Origin: MFD04580-c1 sp963702995
GTDB taxonomy: Bacteria > Planctomycetota > Phycisphaerae > Tepidisphaerales > Tepidisphaeraceae
Assembly (NCBI GenBank): GCA_963702995.1
Contig: OY969783.1
Location: 2,542,001-2,606,000, forward strand
DNA: 64,000 bases
Direction: 5' to 3'
Shown piece after piece: positions 41,041-51,615 of the stretch (within the stretch, counting starts at the first letter, position 1; each line of letters begins with the position of its first letter). The translations under genes and the position numbers were made by a program. Under the pieces are notes generated by a model. That model was not told the DNA's origin and did not search any database. It saw nothing but the letters and a program-made list of their open reading frames with translations.

Positions 41041-41346
41041 GATCGAAGGGGAAAGGGCGAGATCCGAAGCACCGAATCTCAGCGGAACATCATGAAAGCC
41101 GGAGCGGAATCCGTTGAGCGCCCTCGGATCCGATGCCTTTCATCTCCTCGCGGGCCGCTCAGTCTAAACCGGCGGGTAGCGAATCAAAGTGCCGCCGGTG
41201 CCCTCACCGGGGGTCGTGCCGACCACGCAAATTGTCCGCCGGTGAGGGCACCGGCGGCACGTCCGATGACATTACCGCGCACCCGCAAGCTTGTCTGGAA
41301 CGGACCATAGGCCATTCCGTCGAATTCCCCAACGCCACGCGGTGCG
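41041..41346. other. Intergenic region with a family A palindrome
   Basis: About 300 bp upstream of truB. It contains the palindrome at 41189-41260. No coding frame looks real. Confidence 0.5.
41189..41260. repeat. Palindromic repeat, family A (copy 2)
   Basis: Perfect 22-bp arms (41189-41210 and 41239-41260), beginning GTGCCGCCGGTGCCCTCACC, around a 28-bp centre. Confidence 0.85.
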
Positions 41347-41378
41347 AAAAAGACGGCCTTGGGATACCCAAGGCCGTC
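41347..41378 (-). terminator. Rho-independent terminator after the BI-1 gene
   Basis: On the minus strand, a perfect 12-bp stem GACGGCCTTGGG/CCCAAGGCCGTC with a 3-nt loop is followed by TTTTT. It lies 38 bp after the stop at 41417. Confidence 0.92.
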
Positions 41379-41416
41379 TGGAGTATTCCGTTTTTGTGGC
41401 GGCCCAACGTCGCCGC

Positions 41417-42175
41417 TTAGCGGCGGCGGTCGCCGAGCAGGCGAAGGAGCATCAGGAACAGGTTGATGAAGTCGAGATAGAGCGTCAGCGCGCCGACGAC
41501 GGCGTAGCGGGCCGCCATTCCCGGAGTGCCGGCCGTCTGGTTCGCCATGTATCGGAGCATCTGCGTGTGATAGGCGGTCAGGCCGATGAAGACGAAGACG
41601 CCCAGGTAGTTCAGTGCGATCACCAGGATCGTGCTGTGGATGAACCACGTCACGACGCTGCCGATCACGACGCCGATGAGGCCCATCATCAGCAGGCTCC
41701 GATACTGCGTGAGGTCACGCTTGGTCACCATGCCGTAGACGCTCATCACGCCGAAGGTGGCGGCGCTGGCGACAAACGCGCCTGCGATCGACGTCATGCT
41801 GTAAGCGATGAAGATGGCCGACAGCGTCAGGCCGTTCAAGGCCGCGTAGAGCAGGAAGAGCCCTGTCGCCACCTCGGCGTTGATCTTGTTCACGGCGGCG
41901 CTGACCGTGAAGACGAGCGCCAGCTCGGCGACAAAGAGCAGAATCAGCGTCGGCCCGTGGAAGATCCGGGCCATCAGTTGCGGCTGGGTCGAAACGTACC
42001 AGGCGACCACGGCCGTCAACCCCAAGCCGGCCGACATCCAGGCATAGACTGCGTTGAAGAACGTCGTCACCGGCGTCGTTGGCGAGTAGGAGAGCGGTTC
42101 GGACTGCCGCCAGCCCCCAGCGGGGCCCTGCCGTTGCGGCTGAAATGGGTTGTACGGACCAGGCATGCTTGTCAT
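41417..42175 (-). CDS. Bax inhibitor-1/YccA family membrane protein
   Basis: 252 aa with seven hydrophobic segments after a ~40-residue Gln/Pro-rich cytoplasmic tail. The C-terminal helix contains LYLDFINLFLMLLRLLG, the conserved end of YbhL/YccA proteins (D-x-x-N-L-F). The family forms pH-gated cation leak channels and YccA modulates FtsH. Start ATG at 42175. Intact, with its own terminator. Confidence 0.9.
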   Translation of the reverse strand: MTSMPGPYNPFQPQRQGPAGGWRQSEPLSYSPTTPVTTFFNAVYAWMSAGLGLTAVVAWYVSTQPQLMARIFHGPTLILLFVAELALVFTVSAAVNKINAEVATGLFLLYAALNGLTLSAIFIAYSMTSIAGAFVASAATFGVMSVYGMVTKRDLTQYRSLLMMGLIGVVIGSVVTWFIHSTILVIALNYLGVFVFIGLTAYHTQMLRYMANQTAGTPGMAARYAVVGALTLYLDFINLFLMLLRLLGDRRR

Positions 42176-42332
42176 GAAAGACTCCTTAAAAACCGTGACG
42201 GCGATGGTTCTCGCCGTACGACGTGATTCTAGAGCAAACAAAGCGACGTCGGCGGGTAGAAACAGACAGATTCCCTGTACCCGCGCCCGCTCCAACCCGC
42301 TTATCGGCCGTGCGGGTCGCTAGCGCTAAAGG

Positions 42333-45300
42333 CTATGCCGCATTGGCCCCATGGCACTTCTTGTATTTCTTCCCGCTGCCGCAGGGGCACGGGTCATTGC
42401 GGCCGATCTTCGGCTCGTCCCGGACGATCGGCTTCGACTTGACGGCCTCGGCCTGGGCGACCGCGCCGCCGCCCGACGACTGGCCGGCGTCGGCCGCCTC
42501 GGCAGGCAAGGCGCGGGTCTCGGCGACACCGTAGCTGCCGGCGTCCTCATGGACGGCTTCGGTCTCCCGGTAGTTGCTGCGAGACTCCGCCTGCCCCACA
42601 ACGCGGGCGCGGAAGATCAGGTCAGTTACCTTGTCGCGAATCCCAGCCATCATCTCCTGGAAGTATTGGTAGCCTTCCTTCTTATAGAGCACGCGCGGGT
42701 CGCGCTCGGCGAACGCCTGGAGGCCGATGCCGCTCTTAAGCATGTCCATCGCGTAGAGATGGTCCTTCCAGCTTTGGTCGAAGATCTGGACGAGGACGAA
42801 CTGCTCCAGGTCGGTCAGCTCCTGGCGCATGAGAAGGCGAACGCGCTCGACCAGGATCTCGCGGACGGTCCGCGGGAGGGCGTCGGCGTCCACCTCGGCA
42901 ACGGCGGCCGCGGGGCGGGCGGACTTGGGCTCAAGGCCCTGGCGGGCGTCGGCGGACGGATCGGCGGGGTACAGGTCCACCTCGTCCAGCGTGATCCCGA
43001 ACCGCGCCTTGAACCGCTCGATGATCTGCTGCGGCTTGGCGTCGCCCGCGATCATCGGGTCGATGACTTAGCCGATTTGTGCCGCCGAAAGCCATTTCTC
43101 CTGCAAGGCCCGCAGCTCGACACGAAGGCCCGAAACGCCCAGTTCCTGGATCCGCTCGACGGGAAGATCGATGTCGTATTTCCCTTTCGCCCAGGACCGG
43201 ACGAAATCGGCCGCGTACGGGTTGTTGACGCCGCCGCCCGACGGATCGCCAAAAGCGTAGGTCAGCAGGTGCTCGACCGGGTACTCGATCTCGCGGCGGG
43301 AATAGGCGTCACGGGCGCGGCCTTCGATCAGGCCGATGACCTCTTCCGCCGGGAGGGGCTGCGCGCCCCGTGCCCCGTCGGCGACAAATTCCTTGGGCGA
43401 GACGTCGATCGAGAACTTCTCCTTCGCCCAGTTCGCAAGCTCCGTCTGGGGGAACAGGGGCTCGAGGTATTTCGCCAGCCCGTCAACATCGCGGCCGTCG
43501 ATCTGTTCGAGCGCCGCCTCGCGCAGCGCGTCGCGGACTTCTTCCGCTTCCATCTTCTTGATCCGCGAGCCGGGGAGGCTCACGTGGAACCGGCTCATCG
43601 CCCAGCTCGACAGGCCGCTGACGTCCCATGACTTCTTGTCGTCGGGGTCTTCGCCCAGGAACTCGTCCATGTCCTTGGACAGGTCGTTCTCGACTTGGTT
43701 GCGGGCCGGCCCTTGATGTAGTCTTCGAGGTCGTCGAGGTCGCGACGGCCGCGAAGGTCTTCCGGCTCGACGACGACTTCGAAGTTGGTCCGCACCCAGT
43801 CGCTGACCGTCGCGGCGACAAAGTCCTGCGTGATAAACTTGTCCACCGCGTCGCGGATGGAGTCGCCGATCATCCCCCAGACGATCCGATCGACCGCCTT
43901 CCCTTCCAGGACCTGCTGGCGCATCCCGTAGAAGGTGGTGCGCTGGTAGTCCATGACCTCGTCATACTCCAGGAGGTTCTTGCGCGAGAGAAAGTTCCGC
44001 TCCTCGACTTTCTTCTGGGCGTTGACGATCCCCTTGGTGATGCGGCGGTCTTCGATCGCCATCCCCTCTTCCATGCCGAGCCAGCCGAGGACCTTGATCG
44101 TCCACTCGCCGGCGAACATCGACATCAGCTCGTCTTCCAGTGACACGTAGAAGCGGCTGGAGCCCGGGTCCCCCTGGCGGCCGGACCGGCCGCGAAGCTG
44201 GTTGTCGATGCGGCGCGCGGTGTGCCGCTCCGTGCCGATCACGTGCAGGCCGCCGACGATCTTCGCCTCCGGCTTAAGCTGGTACACCGACGCCAGCGGG
44301 TTCTCGACCCACTCGCCCGACTCATCCTTGATCGCCGTATCGATTTCAACCCGGCGGCCGGTGCCGCGCTGCTTGAGCGCGTACTTCGACTGCCCCTTTT
44401 CCGAGTGCGGTTCGACCGAGACCACGTCGAACAGCGTCTCCTGGGCCAGCTTGATGTCCGTCCCGCGGCCGGCCATGTTGGTTGCGATCGTCACATTGCC
44501 GACGACCTCGCCGAAGGCGTTGGTGTGCTGCTGGCCGGCCTTCAGCACGATATGGGCCTCGCGCTCGTGCTGCTTGGCGTTCAGCACTTCGTGATCGATC
44601 CCATACTTCCGCTTCAGGAGCGTCGAGAGCATCTCGCTCTTTTCGACGCTGGTCGTGCCGACCAGCACCGGCCGCCCGGCGTCGGAGTGCTCCTTGATCT
44701 CGGTGATGATCGCGTCCCACTTCTCGTGGGCCTTGCGGTAGACGCGGTCCTCAGAGTCCATGCGGATGACCGGCCGGTTGGTCGGAATGCTGACCACTTC
44801 CAGCTTGTAGATCTTCATGAACTCTTCGGCTTCGGTCTGGGCGGTGCCCGTCATGCCCGACAAGGCCTTGTAGAGCTTGAAGAAGTTCTGGAGCGTGATG
44901 GTCGCCAGGGTCTGCGTCTCTTTCTTGATCGGAACGCGCTCTTTGGCCTCAATCGCCTGGTGGAGCCCGTCGGACCACTGCCGCCCTTCCATCTTGCGGC
45001 CGGTGTATTCGTCAACGATGACGATCTCCATCTCGCCGCTGCGGCGGCCGCGTTCGATCACGTAGTCTTTGTCGCGCTCGTAAACGGCGTGAGCGCGCAT
45101 CGCCTGTTCCATCAGATGGGGCCATTCGACATTGCTCCCCAGGTAGAAGCTGCCCACACCGGCCGCCTCTTGCGCGGCGGCGATCCCTTCGTGGGTCAGG
45201 TGGACGCTCTTGCGGTCCAGCTCCAACTCGTAGTAGGCGGTGATGCCTTCCTTCTTTGATTCGGCCTCGATGAGGTCGGCCTCGCCCTTTTCGCGCCGTT

Positions 45301-46402
45301 TCCTGGCCGATTCCTTCTCGTCCTTGGTCTTGGCCTTCTCCAGGTCCCCTTCGGCGGCCTTGATGTCGCGCTTGGCTTTATCGACCAGCTTCTCGATCGC
45401 GGCGAAGGGGCGATGAAGGTCCATCACCTTGCGGGCGACCTCATCGGCGCGGCGGTATTTGGGGGCATCGTCGTGGGCATCGCCGCTGATGATGAGCGGC
45501 GTGCGGGCTTCGTCGATCAGGACCGAATCCACTTCGTCCACGATCGCGAAATCGAGCGGCCCCTGCACCTGTTCCTCCTTGCGGACCTTCATGTTGTCGC
45601 GGAGGTAGTCGAAGCCGAATTCGCTGTTGGTGCCGTAGGTGACGTCAGCCTGGTACTGCTTGCGGCGCGAGTCGCTGCCCGGGTCCATGTCGGCCTGGAT
45701 GAAGCCGACCGACAGGCCCAGCGCCTCAAACGCGGGGCGAATCCAGCTCGCATCGCGTTTCACAAGGTAGTCGTTGACGGTGACGACGTGGCAGTGATAC
45801 CCCTCCAGCACCCGCATAAAGCAGGCGAGCGGGGCGACGAACGTCTTACCTTCGCCGGTCGCCATTTCGGCGATCTTGCCTTCGTACAACGTCAGCCCGC
45901 CGATCATCTGCACGTCGAACGGGCGGGCGCGGAACGGGGGCCGGCTCTCCGGGTAGACCTTGCGGACGGCCGCGTACAGCTCGACCGGGATCGGCACCTT
46001 CAGGTGCGAATCACCAGTGGCGATCAGGCGGCGCTGGATGTCATCAAAGATCCGCCGGGCCGACTCATCAAGGCGGGACGGGTCAAACTTGACGACAAAC
46101 TCCCCCTCCTCGGGGCTGAAGATGGACCGGATGCCGATGTTGCGATCCATCGCCTCGCGGAGGATCGCAAACGCCTCGGGGAGAACATCGGCCGACTTCA
46201 ATTCCGGCTTGGCCGCCGAGCCCGGCGCGACCGTCAGCCCTTCGTGCAGGGCGAGGACGCGGTCGCGGAGCTCGTCGTCGGTCAGCTGCTGGATCTTCGG
46301 CTCCAGCTCGGTGATCTGGGCGACGATCTTTCGCAGTCGCTTGAGGATGCGGTCGTTACGGCTGCCAAACGTCTTGGTCAGGAGCTTGCCAAAAAAGGCC
46401 AT
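42333..46402 (-). CDS. secA: Preprotein translocase ATPase SecA, frame-broken and with an in-frame stop
   Basis: Motor of the Sec translocon, about 1,356 aa against ~900 in E. coli. NBD1 has MATGEGKT (Walker A) and VDEVDSVLIDEART (DEAD); NBD2 has TNMAGRGTDI and GGLHVIGTERH; the C-terminus is a SEC-C zinc site GRNDPCPCGSGKKYKKCHG. The extra length includes a lysine/glutamate-rich insert (around residues 350-400) and a ~250-residue insertion before QSWKDHLYAMDML. One frame break near 43700 is repaired by a single C in a CCC run. A TAA at 43068-43070 lies inside the insertion in the same frame; reading resumes at VIDPMIAGDA without a shift. No Shine-Dalgarno precedes the ATG at 43055. Confidence 0.9.
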
Positions 46403-46586
46403 GGGGATCTCGATGAGTTGAGGCGGCCGAGGTCACCTGTAAGAGACCAGGAGGCGACAGCGGCCGCGGAAATCAATCAGGCGTGGCTGGACAGGGAAAG
46501 AACCGTCACCTTCGGGACCGGTGTTCGCCAGACTGCACGCGGCAGTCAGGTCACCGGCGTCAGGACGGCACGGGAACGGAGTTGGC

Positions 46587-46895
46587 TCAGGCAAGGGGCG
46601 GCGGGAGATTGATGCGAAATGGGCTCAGGGACGCGCCAGGCTGACACACCCGCTGATCGCGCACCCGCGCGACCGGCGGCAACGCGGCCGGCTTGGCATG
46701 TCGAGCCTGCGGCGGAATGACGGTCGGGACAACCTGGCTAAAGGTAACGGAAAGCCGCCGGACCACCCGCCCCGCGAACGCGGCCATTCCGACCGACTCG
46801 CACTCGGCGGGCGCTGCCCTGGCAACCTGATCGACGCACAGCGCCGTCGTCACCACGACCATCGCAAGAACTTTACGGCTCGTCTGCGTCATCAT
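46587..46895 (-). CDS. Possible small secreted protein
   Basis: 102 aa starting MMTQTSRKVLAMVVVTTALC, a convincing signal peptide with cleavage after AARA-like residues, then a short basic mature part. No domain. An overlapping plus-strand frame is arginine-rich and less likely. Coding status is uncertain. Confidence 0.45.
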   Translation of the reverse strand: MMTQTSRKVLAMVVVTTALCVDQVARAAPAECESVGMAAFAGRVVRRLSVTFSQVVPTVIPPQARHAKPAALPPVARVRDQRVCQPGASLSPFRINLPPPLA

Positions 46896-47305
46896 CCCGT
46901 CTCAACGTTCCGCTACGGGGCTGGATTTGCAGCCCGAGTTAACATTGTCCCGCGCCCACGAAAGTCGTCAAGCGCACACCGGCGCGCCCTTTCGTTCGGG
47001 GCGTGGCATCTTTGTTGGCATGCGCAGCTCTTTCCTGGACGCCCCCGCCGTTCTCTCGGCGCCGCGCGCAAAGCCGACAGGGACGTCGGCGTTCCCGGAA
47101 GGTGGTCACCCCGTCGGACCGAGTCGCCCGCCGTCTTCGGGAAAACAGGGATTTCTACGACGGGATGCCGGATGCGGTTTGGAACGACCAAGCGACAGGC
47201 GGGCACTTTGAAACTCCCGGCCCCCTTTCGGACCCGGTGGAGGCCCTTTAGAATCCCTCGCGCGGTCGGCACGGCGCCGGCACTCTTTCCTAACGGGCGG
47301 TGAAC
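46896..47305. other. Intergenic region with a family C half repeat
   Basis: About 410 bp between divergent genes. GCCGACAGGGACGTCGGCG (47073-47091) followed by TTCCC matches one arm of the palindrome at 35055. Otherwise no feature. Confidence 0.45.
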
Positions 47306-49576
47306 ATGTCCAGCAAACGGGCTTTTCGACCGCTCAATGTTCTGGCGGCCGCGGTCGTCGCTCTCGCCTGGGCGGGGAGCGTTCGCGCCGACACCGACCT
47401 GACGGTTGACATCGGTTGGGGCGGCGTCGTCCGTGAGGGCCGCTGGGCACCCATCTTTATCCATGCCGCCGATTCCCGCACCCGCGAAGCGGTCCTCCGC
47501 GTCCGCGCGCCGCAGGGCGGGCTCTACTCCATGGAAGTGACCCAGTACTTCACGCTGGGGCCGACGAAGACGACGCTCCCACTCGTCATCCCGATCCGGA
47601 CCAACAACATGGAAGGGCTGTCGGTCCGGATCAGCGACGCCGCGACCGACCGGACCCTGGCGAACTTCCCAAGCGACCCGGATAGCACAACCGGTGTCAC
47701 CAGTGTTGACGGCTCGACCAAGCTCGTCGGCGTCTCCGGCATCCAGACGACGCTTCAGCGCCTGACCAGCGACCTGGCGACGAAAGCCAACAACGTCGTC
47801 GCCACGCACCTCAACCCGGACCTTCTCCCGACGGCCGCCGTCGGCTATGACTCGCTCGACCTGCTCGTCCTCAATGCGCCGGACCTGCTGCACCTCTCCC
47901 CGGATCAGCAGAAGGCGATGATCGACTGGGTGCGCACGGGGGGGAATGTCGTGATGTGGCCAGGCACGGATCCGGCGCCCGGTCGGGCCCGCTTGCTGAC
48001 GCGATGCCCTGCCGGATCGAAGGGGTCCGCGACATTGTCGTACAGCCGGAGACCGCGGGTCGGCTGGGGCTTGGAGCGACGTTCGCCGGGGTGCCCGGCC
48101 GCGGGTTGATCCCCGCACCGGCCGCCGAGGCGATCCCCTTCTTCGGCCCTGACACTCCAGGCGCGACGGGCTACCGCCGCCGAATCGGCCTGGGGCGAAT
48201 CATTGTCCTGCCGGCGGATCTGTCGGTCCTCGCGTTCAGCGACACCGCTAAGCGCAGGAGTTCTGGCGCCCGATCCTCGACGGCACCGGCATTCTTCCCG
48301 ACAGCGCCGCCAAGATGGAGGATGCCATCGAGCTCAACCCGAGCTATGGCCGCTTCGGCAACGCGGATCGCGACTCGACCGCACAGTCCGCCGCGATCGC
48401 GCGCCTGCAGGATTACCTGGGCACGGTCCCGGGGGCCGGCCGCTTCGGGTTTTCGTATGTCGCGATGGTCCTGCTTGGGATGATGGTGATCGTGGGCCCG
48501 GTGGACTGGCTCGTATTGCGGAAGCTCGGCCGCCAGCCTTGGACGTGGGTGACGACCAGCGGCTGGATCGCGCTGATCACGCTTGGGGCGGTCTACATCG
48601 GCAACGTCGTCAAGAGCGGCGATTTGCACTACCGCTCGATCCGCCTCACCGATCAGATCGATGGGGAGACCGTGGGCGACACGGCCCTAACCTGCATCTA
48701 TTCGCCCCGCACCACCGATTATCACCTCGACAACGCTCTCCATGCCGCCGACACCGCCCCCGCCACGCCCGACGCCGATCGTGCGGACGCTCAAGGGAGC
48801 GCGGAGCCGCCGGTGGACCGTTTCGACCCGCCGCCGGGGTGGTGGCGCACGCCCATGAGCAACGACTTCTACTCCCGCAACAGCCTTAAGAACGACATCG
48901 CGTTTCATCAGACTTTCGATCAGAACGCTCCGATGAAGATGTTGATCAACGTCTGGAACGTCCGGTTCCTTCAGGCGGAGCTGCCGTCGGCCGGCGGGGC
49001 GCTGCTGCGGGGCAGGCTTACGTTCGCTCCGGAAGGGTACGAGGCATCGGGCGGCGACTGGCGGCTGGTGGGCCAACTGACGAATCTGGCGCGCAGCCGC
49101 TCACGAACGTGAGGATCGCAACGCCGCGCGGGTTCTGCTATCTCGGCGAACCGACCCCCACGGACCGGCCGCTGCCGGTCTTCCCGGTGATCGGGCCGAG
49201 CCAAACCGTCAACGTGAACCTGCCGACGGTGCCAGACCCGGGTACACCGAAGCCGGCGGCCTCGACGAACACCTTCTATGGCTGGCAGGCCCAGGAAGAG
49301 ATCCCGTCGAGCGACCTCTGGTCGGTGACGTCGGACATGGCGGTTCGTCATTCAAAACGGATCGCCACCCTGCTGGCCTCGGGGAGGTTTGCGTGCGTCT
49401 ATGCCCAGGTCGCGGGGGCGGCCCCGCCGGCGACGCTCCGCGAGCGCGGGGCGATCGAACGCCATGAGCGATTTATCCGGGTGGTCGTGCCGCTTGACAC
49501 TCCACGCGGCGTTCCGGTGACGATCGTCTTACCACCCGCGACTCAACCGGCGACGCGGCCGTCCGATGGTCCCTGA
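47306..49576 (+). CDS. Exported GATase-like protein with two transmembrane segments, frame-broken three times
   Basis: About 757 aa. A signal peptide (to SVRADTD) precedes a periplasmic domain; residues ~195-270 resemble a class I glutamine-amidotransferase-like fold (YDSLDLLVLNAPDLLHLS, MIDWVRTGGNVVMW), as in GldG/DUF4350-type proteins. Two membrane helices (VAMVLLGMMVIVGPVDWLVL and GWIALITLGAVYIG) follow, then a second soluble part. Breaks near 47985, 48250 and 49093 join without loss; the first is repaired by one C in CCC. The ABC ATPase gene follows directly, so the two probably form a transporter-associated complex. Confidence 0.65.
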
Positions 49577-49595
49577 CGCACCGGGAGCAATACGC

Positions 49596-50779
49596 GTGGA
49601 AACAGAAGCTGTGATCGATCCTGTGCTCGCCGCGGAGCCGCCCCCCGCAGGGCCGCCCGCCGCTACGTTGTCGGCGGGCCCGCGCAGAGCGTGCCGCCAC
49701 CGATCCCGCCGATGTCGGCCGCTCCGGCAGGCGCGGACGGCGCGGCCGTCGGCGAATCAAGGACCAGCCCCGTCGGCGTGACAGCCTCGCCGATCGCCGG
49801 TGCGGCCGGCGACGCCGGCTGGGCGATCTACACCAAAGACCTCACCAAGCGGTACGGCGCCCTGATGGCGCTGGACCACCTGACTCTCGAACTGGCCCCG
49901 GGCGACGTGTTCGGCTTCATCGGCCCCAACGGCGCCGGGAAGAGCACGACGATGAAAATCATCGCCGGCCTGCTCGAACCGAGCTTTGGCACCGCGCTGG
50001 TGCTCGGCAAGCCGGTCGCTGGCAACGGGAACTTCGTTCGTAAATCGGTCGGCTACATGCCCGACTTCATCGGCGTATACGAAGACCTGAAGGTGAGTGA
50101 GTACCTCGAATTCTTCGCCAGCGCCTACGGCATCCCCCGCCGGGAGCGGAAGAAGGTTGTCCACGATGTGCTCGAACTGACCGACCTGAAATACAAACAG
50201 GACGCCCTGGTTGACTCCCTCTCCCGCGGTATGACGCAGCGGCTGAGTCTCGCCCGCGTGCTCGTACACGACCCGCCGATCCTGCTGCTGGACGAGCCCG
50301 CGAGCGGCCTCGACCCGCGCGCCCGGATCGAAATCCGCGAGTTGCTGAAGGAACTGCAGAGGCTGGGGAAGACGATCCTGATCTCCAGCCACATCCTCTC
50401 GGAACTGGGCGAGTTCTGTAACAAATTGGGGATCATCGAGCGCGGGAAGCTGATCGTCTCGGGCACAGTCGATGACCTGATGGCGCGGGCGCGATTTCAT
50501 CCGACGATCTCGCTGCAGGTGCTGGGCGACCCGGAGCTGGCGGTCGCCGCGCTCAAGAACGACCCGCGGATCGAACGGATCGACCGGGTCGCGCCGGCGG
50601 CCGCCCTGGGGTCGGGCCAGGACGGCGGCCTGCTCGTCACGCTGCGCGACGCGACGTCGCACCACGGGTTCATCGTCGAAAAGCTGGTCGAAAACCACAT
50701 CGCAGTCGAGAGCGTCCACCCCGAGAAGCTGAAGCTGGAGGACGTCTTCCTTCGACTCACGAAGGGGATGGTTCAGTAG
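49596..50779 (+). CDS. ABC transporter ATP-binding protein (ABC-2/CcmA type)
   Basis: About 390 aa. Walker A GPNGAGKST, signature LSRGMTQRLSLAR, Walker B PILLLDEPASGLD and the H-loop ISSHIL are all intact; GYMPDFIGVYEDLKVSEYL is typical of exporters for drugs, polysaccharides or gliding complexes. A Pro/Ala-rich N-terminal tail contains a frame break near 49682 repaired by one C in GGGCCCGCG. Start is GTG 49596 (GGGAG upstream) or ATG 49566, which overlaps the upstream gene. No permease gene follows; its tail overlaps convergent eutC by 7 bp. Confidence 0.85.
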
Positions 50780-51612
50780 GCACTGGGATGACTTGGACCG
50801 TCGGGTCGCGCGGCGGCCGCGGGAGGTAGCGCGGGGATCGCCGAAGCGGGTAAAGCCCCGCGTTCATCTTTCAGGCCGACCCCGCTGATCCGCCGCGTGA
50901 TCGATTCTCCGATCAGGTAAGCGAGCGTTTGAGCGGCCGCCTCGGGCGGCAGGCCTGCCAGGCGAATGTTCGACACGCAGTTGCGGTCGGCGTCGGATCT
51001 TCCCACCTTCGGCTCATGCACGAGATACGCGCCGAGGCTGTCCGGCGTCCCAAGCCCGGGCCGCTCGCCGAGCAGGATCAGACAGAGCCGCACGCCCAGG
51101 GCCTGGCCGATCTCATCCTCCACCGCCACGCGGCCGTACCGGACCAGCACGATCGGCGCGACGATCAAGCGCTTCGCGGCGAGCAGGGGCAAAAGAGTGC
51201 CCACGACGACCGGCGCCTGCTTTTGGGCGGCCGGCGCCGAGAGACCATCTGACACCACGATCGCCACATCCGGCCGGGCGACCCGATCGGCGGCGGCGTG
51301 ACGCTCTAACGCGACGAGGCTTTCGGCGTCGAGGCGGCGGCCGAGATCAGGCCGTTGAAGGTACGTCGGCCGATCGGTCACGCGCGTGGATGCTCGCAAA
51401 GCGTCCGCGCCGGCAGCCCGAAGGTCCGCCTCCAGCCGATCGAGATCCAGCTCGGCCCGGACGGTGTCCTGTGCTTCGGCGTGGTCCATTGAGAATCGAA
51501 GCAGCTCGGCCGTGGGCAGGCTCCCGCCGGCGCGGCCGAGTGCGATCCGGGCAGCGGTATGCTCCCGAAGATGCGACCAGGGGTCAGGCGTGGCGGTCGG
51601 CCTTGTGTCCAT
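50773..51612 (-). CDS. eutC: Ethanolamine ammonia-lyase light chain EutC
   Basis: Small subunit of the B12-dependent lyase that turns ethanolamine into acetaldehyde and ammonia. 279 aa, intact. Recognisable blocks are VVSDGLSAPA, LCLILLGERPGLGTPDSLGAYL and NCVSNIRLAGLPPEAA, the last two lining the cobalamin site. It begins 3 bp after eutB ends. Confidence 0.93.
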   Translation of the reverse strand: MDTRPTATPDPWSHLREHTAARIALGRAGGSLPTAELLRFSMDHAEAQDTVRAELDLDRLEADLRAAGADALRASTRVTDRPTYLQRPDLGRRLDAESLVALERHAAADRVARPDVAIVVSDGLSAPAAQKQAPVVVGTLLPLLAAKRLIVAPIVLVRYGRVAVEDEIGQALGVRLCLILLGERPGLGTPDSLGAYLVHEPKVGRSDADRNCVSNIRLAGLPPEAAAQTLAYLIGESITRRISGVGLKDERGALPASAIPALPPAAAARPDGPSHPSAY

Positions 51613-51615
51613 GGC

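Noticed and set aside
43068..43070. TAA recoding or alternative code in SecA
   Set aside because: Other genes in the window end with TAA in the normal way, so recoding is not supported.
49757..50719. 320-aa minus-strand open frame
   Set aside because: Antisense to the ABC ATPase, whose motifs are unmistakable.
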